Below are positions 1 to 10,019 of a stretch of DNA of 64,000 nt, piece after piece. The notes beneath the pieces were generated by a model. It worked only from the letters and a program-made list of their open reading frames with translations. It was not told the origin of the DNA and searched no databases. This DNA comes from Trichinella spiralis (Eukaryota > Nematoda > Enoplea > Trichinellida > Trichinellidae): positions 9,195,298 through 9,259,297 of the forward strand of contig CM012953.1 of the NCBI GenBank assembly GCA_000181795.3, given 5' to 3'. How positions within the stretch are numbered: the stretch's first letter is position 1; each line of letters begins with the position of its first letter. A program made the position numbers and the translations under genes.

Positions 1-1005
1 GACAAAAGTTCAAACAAATAAAATTTTGGAATAATAAATATTTTCCATTATTAATGGTACGTCATTAGTATTGGAGGTACGTCATCCTAAATGGAATATT
101 TGAACCAATGAAATGAAAAAATATTACAGCTAATCACAAGGGAAAGATTTGAATCAATGAGCAATTAGACAAGGAACACCAATAAAACAACGACTTGACG
201 GCCCAATAAAATAGCGCGGTCAACGACAATTAATGTCTCAGTTACTCGTTGTTATTCGACTAAAAGGTAAAAATATGTAGCGTGAAAATGAATAAAAGGA
301 AACAATAAAATTTTAAAACTATGAAATATTGTGCAAAGCTTTAGTTGTAAATTAAATATCATTACTAGTTTCATATCACAGATTATGTGAACAAACATCA
401 GAATTTTTAATTTAAAAAAATAGCCTAATCTTCAATTGTTTGTATTACAGTTATACCAGCAATCTTTAAATTAGCCACTAATTTATGTAAAAATAATTAA
501 AATATTAGTTAAATTTCTTTATAATGTTAATAAACTTAGAAAAATAAGAAATGAATTATGATATCAAAACAATGATTAGTTGCTTTACTTGCATTTTAAA
601 TACTGTAAATTAGAAATCAGTACTACAGTATGCTTTTTGCCTTTACCTTATTATTCGAATATTTATTTTTCGGTTATAAAACACAGTCTGCATGAAGTGT
701 GATTTTAACGTTGTTTTTTATGTTTTATTTTGTAATTTTTTTCTTTTTAAAATTTATGTTTGGCGGTTTTTGCATTTTAAATTGTAATATGTTGCATCTT
801 CTTTTAATTATCTTTTTAAAAGTATAGAAAGATGGAGTAGATTTTTGCATGTATTCCATGCTGACGGTTTTATTTTGAAAGAGTAATGATTTTTTAATTT
901 TCAACAGTTTTTGCAATTAATTGTTTCTTTATTCATTTTGTGCAAAAGACATTTCGCTTATTTGCTTTTCTTTTATTCATTCTTATGATGTTATTTTTAA
1001 TTCAG
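1..1005. other. Intergenic, AT-rich, upstream of SMARCE1
   Basis: I see no gene here. It holds a relic of the inverted-repeat MITE near 141-225 and a pair of identical 10-base words, GGTACGTCAT, at 56-65 and 76-85. A TTCAG acceptor at 1001-1005 immediately precedes the SMARCE1 start. Confidence 0.6.
141..225. mobile_element. Relic of the 20.4 kb MITE family
   Basis: This stretch carries the same word order as the reverse complement of the MITE at 20411-20698: TTTGAATCAATGAGCAATTA, then an ACCAATAAAAC block, then a GACGG-CCAATAAAATAGCG block. It is a partial, diverged copy. No terminal repeat pair or target duplication is visible around it. Confidence 0.6.
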
Positions 1006-1025
1006 CAATTTTTAAATAAGCTTCA

Positions 1026-4000
1026 ATGTCGTGGACACAAGGTTCCGGCAGTCGTGGTGGAAACTGGCAGCGCAATCAAGCTAACAATGCTGCCAATTTT
1101 TTTGCTCAACCGAGTGTAAATTCTCATCCTAACTTCCGACCAACACGTATTGGTACCTTTTCAGTAAGTCTTAAGCGTACAGATATTTTCCTTTTGATAA
1201 ATTTTTGAAATAATTGTTTGACAGTCATTAAATGAAGGTGCATCTGGGAAAGGTCCGAAACCTCCGGAAAAGCCGATAATGCCGTACATGCGTTACAGTA
1301 GAAGGGTAATATAATTTTACTTTGCGTAATCATTGTTTTGCAATGTTTTCAATTAAAAAAGTCTTGTATTTTGTTGTTCATTATTTTTAATCTGCATTAA
1401 GTTATGTAATTAAGTAAATTATTTGTCATATATGAATTTGTTTTTTTAGCATTTTAAAGTATTTATTACCGTTTTTGATGAAATAACTTCTCTATTCTTG
1501 AACAATTACAGTGAAACTTCGATTACCCGTTACTCGATTATCCGAACACTTTTTTCGTCGAACAACCTGCATTTAACATTCTGTTGTTGGCTAATGTTTA
1601 TGTCCAGTATGCCTACTACTAGAAAGAGAAAGGTTTTGACTTTAGAGCAAAAGCTAGAAGTGTGTAGACCAGTGGAGAGGGGTGATCGTTCAGGAAAATT
1701 GCTTAGACTTTTGGTGTGGGTCTGTACACAGTTTCAGACATTTATTGCAGTGGACGTCAGCTAACTGATTTGTGTTGCACATGGATACTTCGAGTAGCTG
1801 TTCTTCACGAAAATCGATGAAAAAAGCGTCAAATAGCGCGCTTGATTCAGCAGTATACATGTGGTTCCTACAGAAACGTGCACTTGATCAACCAATAAGT
1901 GGTCCCATTTTACAAGAGAAAGCTCTTGCTTTCAGTACTAAGCTAGATATTGATAATTTTGTAGCCAATTCAGGATGGCTAAGAAACCTTAAAAGTCGGC
2001 ATGGCATACGCGAGTTTAAAATTCACGGTGAAAAGTTGTCTGCTGACAGTGATAGTGCCGCAAAATTCACAGGGCAAATAACGTCGCATAATAAGCAGAA
2101 TGTCTACTTTTCCGCGTCTGATTGAGAATAACAGCTATAAACGCTTCAATTATGTACATACATTATGAAAAATTGAAAACGTCTGATTATCCGAAGGGCC
2201 CCCAAAACTCGAGTGTTCGGATAATCGGAGTTCCACTGTATGATATTTTTTGTATTTTATACATTAATCCTATATTTGTGTCTCATAAAACAGCACTGCG
2301 AAGAATAATTACACACTTTGCTTTCAGCATTTTTTAAAATCCCACATATTTTTTGTGAATTAATAATTTTGAATTGATGACAGTTTTGTTGCATCTTGAT
2401 ATTTTAATTATCGATATATTTAAAATGTTATTTTTCAAGTTTAAATCTTTATAAAAAAGGGTATATTGAATTTTTACTTGTATGTTTCATTTCATGATAT
2501 GACGTTTGTGATGTTTGAATTTATGTCAGTAGAAAATATATAATATTTTCGTTATTTATTCACTTTTTCAGATGTGGGATAAAGTACGAGCTACAAATCC
2601 AGATTACAAATTTTGGGACATTGGTAAAATAATTGGTAGAAAATGGCGTGAACTTCCGGATGGAGAAAAGCAAATTTACTTTGATGAATACGAGCTTGAG
2701 AAGCAAGAATATGAAAAGCAGATGAAAGCGTACCACAATTCTGCTGCTTTTCAGAATTATTTAACTCAAAAAAATAAAGGTAATTTTTTTTATTTGTAAG
2801 TGAGAGTGATTTAATTGTTTCGATAATTGAACAAATTATAGAAAGAAACGAAGCATGGCGTTCAACGCAGGTAGAATCGAGTGTATATGTTCAACCTATT
2901 GATGAAGAAAGTGACGGTGCGTATCTGATCAGAAATGAATAAATGAGGAAAAAAAAGAATAATATTTTGACAAATATTTAGAAATTGACAGCAATTACCC
3001 TCGGTATTTTTCGGCAGAACGTTATGCGCGAAATCAACGGCTTCTTGGTGAAATCTTCAGCGCAGTGGCCGTGCCTAGTGCAAATTCTATTGTAACTAGT
3101 GAACGCCTTCATACTCTCCGCTCTCAAGTTTCATCACTTACACATCACCTTGTAAGGATTGAATTGTAGTGCAGTTGTAATTGGCATGTTGACTTTTGGT
3201 TTCAAGGAATCGTTGCGTCAAGAGCTGAAATTGCTCCAAGAAAATCACAAAAGGAAGAAGGAAAACTGGGAATCCGGCAGTGAATTATTTTCCAAAAAGT
3301 TGAAGTTGGTTAGTTGTTATTTATTAAGTATTTGCTTGTTGTCCAGGTTTTCTTCACGTTCAAGTTTAGTTAGATGAACAGCGTCCAGGGTTTAGTGAAG
3401 AAAAATATGCAGAATTGGTGAAAAATCAAAAAGAATATTTAATGACATCATATGAGCGTTACAAAAGCGAATGCACCAAGGAATGGAATGGAACTTCAGT
3501 ACGAATAAAAGGCAAAAAACATTTTAAATTCCAAGTTTTAAGTTTTTTATTTAAAAAAGAATTTCTTTTTCTTTTATCAGATGAGGAAAGCTTGGATGCA
3601 AATGGTAAAGAAGAGGTGACGTTGGATAAAGAAAGCAGTTCGGCTGATAATGAACAGAAAGAGTCCAATTTAGAGCAGTTTGAAAATCAGAAATCGAATA
3701 ACGACAATGATGGTGGCAATACTTGCAGTTCAGAGCAGTGTGATGATATGGCGGAAGAAACATGTGAAATTACTAAGGAAGACAGTGGTAAAATTTCACC
3801 TGAAGAATCTAGAAATGAAGACCAAACGACAGTAAAGGAAGAATTCCATCATGATGATGATGATGATGATCAAGTCCCAAGTGAAGTAAAAGTAGAAATT
3901 ACTGGAGATTCAGATCAGACAGAACCAACAATTGAGACAAGCGAAATAACAGCTGAGAAAGATGTCGATTTAAAAGAAGAAGTTAAACATGACAATGATG

Positions 4001-4269
4001 ATGAGGATGAAGATGTTGGTTATGATAATGATGGGGCTAGTAGAGCTGTGAATTTAAGTGAAAATAACACGAGCGTGGAAAATGCAGAAGAAACTACATC
4101 TGAAATAGTGCAATCAATCCCTTGTGAAATTGCTAAAACTGAAGAAGTATTAGAAACAGAAAAACCTGAAAATGAAGATTTCATTGAAACAGAACCGAAA
4201 ACACCTGAAGAAGCAGCTGGTATTGAAGCAAATACGGATGAAGTTTCAGATGAGAAAGACCAGCAATAA
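1026..4269 (+). CDS. SMARCE1: SMARCE1/BAF57, HMG-box subunit of SWI/SNF (BAF) remodeller
   Basis: Nuclear HMG-box subunit of the BAF chromatin-remodelling complex. My model joins 1026-1163, 1225-1305, 2572-2779, 2842-2916, 2982-3151, 3207-3308, 3370-3511 and 3581-4269, about 534 aa. The family hallmark KPPEKPIMPYMRYSR opens the HMG box (about residues 60-130), which continues WDKVRATNP, WDIGKIIG, MKAYHNS. It is followed by the conserved RYARNQRLLGEI stretch and a coiled coil with HKRKKENWESGSELF (about 205-275). The last 230 residues are a Glu/Asp/Ser-rich tail including six consecutive Asp; this is longer and more acidic than I expect for the family. The seventh intron (3512-3580, 69 nt) seems to use a GC donor. 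Because it is in frame and open, it might instead be retained. An AATAAA lies at 4450. A TTCAG acceptor sits 20 nt before the ATG. Intron 2 hosts a Tigger-like element. Confidence 0.95.
1509..2238 (+). mobile_element. Tigger/pogo-type DNA transposon, non-autonomous, in SMARCE1 intron 2
   Basis: A 730-bp element flanked by TA on both sides (1507-1508 and 2239-2240). Its inverted termini begin CAGTG and share the ACT-CGATTATCCGAACAC core. The left end has an extra partial repeat of the CGATTA unit. Inside are two open stretches on the plus strand. The first (from about 1612) starts MPTTRKRKVLTLEQKLEVC, a psq/CENP-B N-terminal helix-turn-helix. The second (1772-2125) carries LQEKALAFSTKL and SGWLRNLKSRHGI, the CENP-B-type second helix-turn-helix of Tc5/pogo transposases. 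The DDE catalytic domain is absent, so the copy cannot move by itself. Confidence 0.88.
1612..2125 (+). pseudogene. Truncated pogo/Tigger transposase (DNA-binding half only)
   Basis: Two reading frames within the Tigger-like element together encode the psq-type HTH (KRKVLTLEQKLEVC) and the CENP-B/Tc5-type HTH (GWLRNLKSRHGIREFK) of a pogo-superfamily transposase. The first frame stops at 1764 and the second opens at 1772, so the reading frame is broken between the two DNA-binding domains. No DDE/D catalytic core follows. Known family biology: these domains bind the terminal repeats. Here I infer only a relic. Confidence 0.8.
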
Positions 4270-4449
4270 TAATCATTAGATATTTTCATTGATCAGAAAG
4301 ATGGAAATTATAATTCATACATTATATATTTTGTTGAATTTCAGTACGGTTTTTAATGTATTCTAATATGTATATATGAAATGTATTTATACATTAATGT
4401 TTGTTTGATGTGTTTTTAACTGTTTGAATTTATCTTAATTATATTGTAA

Positions 4450-5451
4450 AATAAATTTTATTTCAAGGTGTGATGATTAATTAAAATTTATTTGTATTGT
4501 TTTCTTGCATTCGTATGATGATGGGTGCAGTCCTGACGCATCTGATTACTTTTAACAGTATTAACGCTTAATTTTTTGAGTTGATGTCAGTTATATATTA
4601 TGATTTGTCAATGATTGAATAACCATTAATACAATTAAATAAGAACATTGAAAACTTTTTTAATTATATTAATTGTTTTTAAATTTAAATTTATTATTGC
4701 AGTACACCGGAATTGCGTCAACTGGCTACTGTTGTAAAATTATTTGAAATTGAAGTATCGTAAACTCAGTTTTTTATTTACTATAAACCGGATTTTTAAT
4801 GCTTGAACTGAAATCGTTCACCTTCCAATTTGTTCAGATTTAATTTGCAAGTTCAAGTTAATGCCTATATTTTTCTGAAAAATATCACATTAGCCATGAT
4901 TCTAAGTATTGAACTGTTTAATGTTAAACATTGAGGAAGATGTAAGTTGATGCTACCTGAAGCACTTATTGTCAGTAATTGATTAATTATCGAAACATTA
5001 ATATTTGTAGTTAATGTAAGCATCACAGTTAAAATTAGGAAATTTTTTAATCATTTCATATTACTGTAGATTGTACAAGCAATGGTGAGTTCATTTTTTG
5101 ACAAAACTCAAAGTTAACTTTAAATAAATTAGAAAAATAACATGCGAGTGAAAATTATACCAACAAATTGAAAATTAAGTTATAAATGATTTAAAATAAT
5201 AAGCTGAATATTTGTACGTGAACATTAATAAATACAGTGTAACAATAGGCCTATTACAATTTTAGTGCATTTTTCACTGTGAAGTGAAAGCTGCTGTTTA
5301 AAACTGTTAATCTTAAAGTATTTTTTTTAGTTGTAACTTTTTATGTTGTTCTTAAGATGCTTTTTATTTGTTTAAAGTAATTTTTTAAAATGAAGTTTTC
5401 AGTTCGAAATTTGGTACAAAATTGATTAAAAAGGTTCGATTTGTTTTCTAG
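4450..5451 (+). other. Spacer between SMARCE1 and RanGAP1
   Basis: AT-rich spacer that begins at the AATAAA (4450-4455) probably ending the SMARCE1 mRNA and ends at the TTTTCTAG acceptor two bases before the RanGAP1 start. I see no gene in it. Confidence 0.5.
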
Positions 5452-5453
5452 TA

Positions 5454-6956
5454 ATGGCTGAATCGGACATAGATAAAATAAATGAACAGATCAAGAAGTT
5501 AGATGTAGTCGATGGTGGTACTTTTTCAATTGCTGGCAAAGGCTTGTTTTATGATGACGACGATAAGAGTAAAAGCTGCTTCACAGTGTTTTACGAATTT
5601 GCTTATTTATTTTCATTTTTTAGTTGATAACTTAGTAAAATCTTTGAAAGATGCATCTTTTGAAAAATTGAATTTATCTGGAAATTCTATTGGAATCAAA
5701 GCTGCGGCTGCAATTGGTGATGTTTTGAAATTGAACAGTTCGATAAAAGTAATTTATTGTTTCATGCAATTTTTTATTCGATAGTATTTTTTTGATTTTG
5801 TTGCTTATAATGGAAGAATTTTTTGGAAAGTTAAAATTGGGAGCATTGTTAACAGAGCAATTGTTTTCAGTTATCAGTACTTAAGGTGTATTTAAGGTAT
5901 TGTTATTTCAAATATGAAGTTTACTCTGTTGACTTATCATATATATATATTATGTGATTAAATTTTTTTGATTAACATTAGATAAATACTTGTATTGATT
6001 GTAATATTAAAATTATTTTTCCCTCAGTTTTAGATGCAAAAATGTTAAAGATGTTTTTCATTGTATATCTAGCTGTTATATATGTGGAATTAAATGAATA
6101 ATATGGTGAATAATTTTTTAATCGTTGTTCATCGAGATTCTTTGAATTTCTGTGTGGTATGGTTAAATTTTTAAGATCCTAGCGAACATTTTGTTGTATT
6201 GAGTAAAGTTAACCTTCATTGAGAACAGTTGGGTGATAAAATTTTGTGCAGTTTGAATCATTATTGATAAAATTGTATGTAAGGAAGGAAACGTAGTTTG
6301 TTTATATTGTTTTTAAAATCAATGAAACGTATGTATATATTAATTTCAAATGATTTTATTTTAATAAATTGTAAAGTCGAAGCAGAATTTCAATTATACA
6401 TTTTGTGCAGTGTTCGGATGTCAAGTGTGTCTGTTGATTTTTTTTTGCAATTGCAAATAGAATTTTGAAGAAGAATATTTATATTTGATAAATTGCATTT
6501 AATTGGTAGACGAATTTTTAAGGAACTTCACTTGAGCGATTTGTTCACAAGAAGAACTTTGGATGAAATTCCTAACTGCTTGGTGAAATATATCCTAAAG
6601 TTGAGATGGTTGTACGTTTTTTTAAATTATTTTTCTTTTTCTTTAGAAGCATATATTTGATGCGATTGTCGAATCCGGAGCTAAAATTGAAATGTTAGAT
6701 TTATCGGATAGCGCGTTCGGAAAAATTGGCGCTGATGAATTGGTGAGGTTTTTCAGCAGTCCTTCAGCTTGGTCGTTGCACACTTTGTTATTGCACAACA
6801 ACGGACTCGGCATTGGCGGAGGACAAGTAAGATTTTGAACTTTATATATGCTATTTTTGGAATAAGATGTTCTGTTCACTTTTCGAGAATTTCTTTATTT
6901 CAATTTCTATCTTGATTCTATCTTGATATCGTCGATGTATAGAGTGTGAGATTTAC

Positions 6957-7004
<48 letters not shown>

Positions 7005-9146
7005 GTATATGTTTGTAATTTTGGTTATTATTTTTTTGCAAATACAGGTTATTGCTAATGCTCTGAAAACTGCACATTACAACAGTAAGATGGCAAATGT
7101 GAAATTCAACTTGAAAACTGTTGTCATCGGTCGAAATCGTCTTGAAAATGCAGGCGCAATGGCTTTGGCGGATGCTTTTCAGGTATTTTTGACAAACAAG
7201 ATTCACAACGTTTCGATATGTAAATGAAATGTTTTTTCCCACGCCAACAACAGACCATTGGAACACTGGAAGAAATAGTAATGCCGCAAAATGGCATCAC
7301 AGGTCCGGGCATTACTGAATTATTGAAAGCATTCTCAAAAAATCCATCTTTGAAGAAGATCGATTTAAGTGACAATACATTTTCCAAAGACGCTGCATTT
7401 TCTTTGAAAGACGTATTTGATTTGATTTGATTGCATCGTTTAGTTGAATATTTACTTATTAATTAATTAATTAATTTTACAGATGCTGAAACAATTGAAA
7501 CAGTTGGAATTTGTCAACTTTGACGATTGTCTGCTTCGTAATCATTGTGCTGAACATCTAGCCCAAGGTTTAGCATTGGCAAGCCCAAATTTGTCAGTAT
7601 GTTGTTTCAAAATAATGTCTGCTTGTTGTAATTTTTATGTTGTTTGTTTGTTTTCCAACAATTCACACAGGAAATACATTTAAATGGATGTGAATTTGAC
7701 ACCAGTGCAGGAAGTCAAATATTGTTAAGCTTGAAAAGCAAAACATCACTCAGCAAAATCAACCTGAACTGTGAGTGGTTTTTTTTCTTTGTTCAGATGA
7801 ATAATAATTATTTATAATTTGTAAAAATTATCAGACAATCAATTTGGTGAAAAAGGCGTCAAAGTTATTAAAAATATCGCGAGCGATTTGGGTTTGGCGG
7901 ATTTTTTGGGTTCGCTCAGCGAAGACGACGGTAGCTATCAAAGCGGCAGTGGAGAAGAGGAGGAGGAGGAGGAGGAGGAGGACGACGACGACGACGACGA
8001 CGACGACGAGGAGGACGAGGAAGAGATGTCGGAAGAGGAATTTGTCGTCGTTGAATCCAACTCTTTGAACATTTATTCTCCAGTAATAATATATATATTT
8101 TGTCAATTCTTCAATAATCACTGGATTTGATTTTTGTTGTATTCAAATTGTATTATTTTGCCAGGCTGAATTGATTGAAATGCTGCAAACCGAACCGAAA
8201 TTGGAACATCTTCTTGCACTGCAAGACGAACATACGAAAGAAGAATTTTTGAAAATTTTGACAGTATTCCACTTTTATTAGTATATTAATTATTACTTTT
8301 TGTGCTAATCATTTTTGCTGATCTAGTTGAAGAAAGATAATATGGATTTTTGCGCGAAAACAATTATCGGCTTGAGCTCTGTTTTGACTCCAGATTGTTC
8401 AGAAGAAGATAAAAATCTGTGTTTGAGCATTTGGCGTAATAATTTTCATTTTTATTTGTTTACTTATTTATTTATTTATTTATTTATTTGATAATGTATA
8501 TTTTTAGAATGGATTAGCGACACTTTAATTGATCAGGAAGAAGTAGAATTGTTCGTCAACTCATTGGTTCTGCACATCCATTTAATACGAGTATGATGTT
8601 TATTTTTCTTTTTCTTTTTGAATTTTGAATCTATTTGTAACAGCATTTTAATCTATGTATTATATATAGATTTAAAGAATTTATTACAACACAGTATTGT
8701 ATTCATCCGTTTTACGTTTTACGATGAAAATATTTTTTGTTGTTTCACTTATCATTAGTTATTGTATTTGTAATCTCATAAAAGTTTATGTGTATTGTTT
8801 TATTTCTTAAATTATGTTGTAAAATGTTTTTAAGAAGTAGATAAATCATTGCTTGTTAAGTGAAAATGTTGAAATTAACATTTGGATGTTCAGGCACTGC
8901 CTGGAATGGAAAGTAAATTTCAACTTTATGGTATTTATGATATGCTGTTTTACGTGGCGAAAGAAAAGCTTTTTTCACCCATATTTTACGATGTGCTTAA
9001 ATTTTTTATCAAACGGTATGAAATTTTTTCTTTTGAATCTATTTTTGAAAAAAAACTGTATTTTTTTAAGGAAATGTCCAAGAGTAGAGGATATAGATTC
9101 GAAAAAATTGCTCGACGTTGTTGAATCTCTGAGCAGCAGAACTTGA
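5454..9146 (+). CDS. RANGAP1: RanGAP1, GTPase-activating protein for Ran
   Basis: Stimulates GTP hydrolysis by Ran on the cytoplasmic side and so maintains the nuclear transport gradient. Model of 14 exons: 5454-5568, 5624-5748, 6523-6582, 6647-6826, 7048-7182, 7254-7412, 7483-7596, 7671-7770, 7835-8082, 8165-8263, 8327-8435, 8508-8590, 8894-9015 and 9071-9146, closing in frame at about 574 aa. Leucine-rich repeats fill residues 35-350, with family signatures [36 protein letters not shown] and DLSDNTF. A Glu/Asp run (about 370-395) follows, then the C-terminal RanGAP domain (about 415-574). The Leu-Lys-Ser-Glu SUMO acceptor known from vertebrates is missing at the matching place. AATAAA near 9323. 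The start lies 2 nt after a splice acceptor. Confidence 0.95.
6960..7010. repeat. (TA)n microsatellite in RanGAP1 intron 4
   Basis: Alternating AT run of about 45 bases between exons 4 and 5. It creates long spurious Ile-Tyr reading frames on both strands. Confidence 0.9.
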
Positions 9147-9473
9147 CTTTACTTGAAATAATTGAAATATTAATCTATTTATTTATTTATTTATTGCTAT
9201 CATATGAACATTTTATTCATGAATAACCAACTGCTGATCAAATATTTTGTAAATCAATGTATCACTGTGTTGGTTGTGGGCGTCGTCTTCTACTTTATGG
9301 ATTGAAATGTATTAGGTGGGAAAATAAAGTGCTATATTTTGCTTGGAATTGAAATTCAATTTAGTAATTTTGTTTGTAATATAAACATAACATAACATAA
9401 CATAGCAATTTTTACTTTTAGTTAAAATGAAAAAAATGCGTGCATTGAATTTGCATATTCTTTCATCGAATGA

Positions 9474-10018
9474 TCAGTTTTTAATGCCGTGATGTTTTTT
9501 GTCGTTGAAATGCATTTGTTTTAGCTGCTGACGTGTTGCTTGTGGTTGAGGAAATCTTTTAGCCCGACGGCTTCTGTACATTATGGTCTTTACTTTTTTG
9601 TATGATGGAAACAGGCCAGCCATTTTCTGATCGGCAGATGCACGGCTGGCTTCCTCGTCGTATATCTGCGGAATGGGCTTCATTTCTTCCGCTGCGCGAC
9701 GTTTCAGATTATTATTCTTTTCCATTTTGTATAAGATGGAATTGTCTGGGGTACAATCCTCCGCATGAGGAGCAGATGCCAACACAGCGTTTGCATCCAA
9801 GTTGGTGTGTATTGAACCCTTGCATCCTTTCTTTACCTAGATGAAAACAGAGAATGCTGATTCATAAAAATAGCATATTCATGAAATGGCTTATTTACCC
9901 GTCGACAAACCCATTGCTTATCCTCAACGTTTTTGTGTTTCAGTTGGTATACTCTGCCTTGATGTACTAAATTATAATTACCTCGTTCATTTAAAACCAA
10001 CTGCAAACCGTCAGCCAT
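9474..10018 (-). CDS. FLYWCH zinc-finger protein, possibly MULE-derived
   Basis: Two exons, 10018-9899 and 9836-9474, join in frame to give about 160 aa. Residues 5-68 form a FLYWCH-type zinc finger: LVLNERGNYNLVHQGRVYQL, then KQWVCRR, KGCKGSIHTN and PHAEDCTPD, with likely ligands C38, C45, H64 and C68 (the last usually His). The finger is interrupted by the phase-0 intron. The rest is basic, with a segment YKKVKTIMYRSRRAKRFPQP. FLYWCH fingers commonly sit at the N-terminus of Mutator-like (MULE) transposases, and the spacer-like segment after this finger fits that layout, but no MULE catalytic domain follows. So this is either a truncated transposase or a captured DNA-binding protein. It converges on RanGAP1. 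Unlike its neighbours it has no obvious acceptor just before the ATG. Confidence 0.7.
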
Positions 10019-10019
10019 G

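Noticed and set aside
6907-7266. Ile/Tyr-rich frames on both strands
   Set aside because: Produced by the (TA)n microsatellite in a RanGAP1 intron.
7831-8121. Val/Leu-rich and Arg/Thr-rich frames over the acidic repeat
   Set aside because: Out-of-frame readings of the RanGAP1 Glu/Asp tract.
9371-9406. AACAT pentamer repeats near the end of RanGAP1
   Set aside because: Only three to four copies; simple-sequence noise, not an array.
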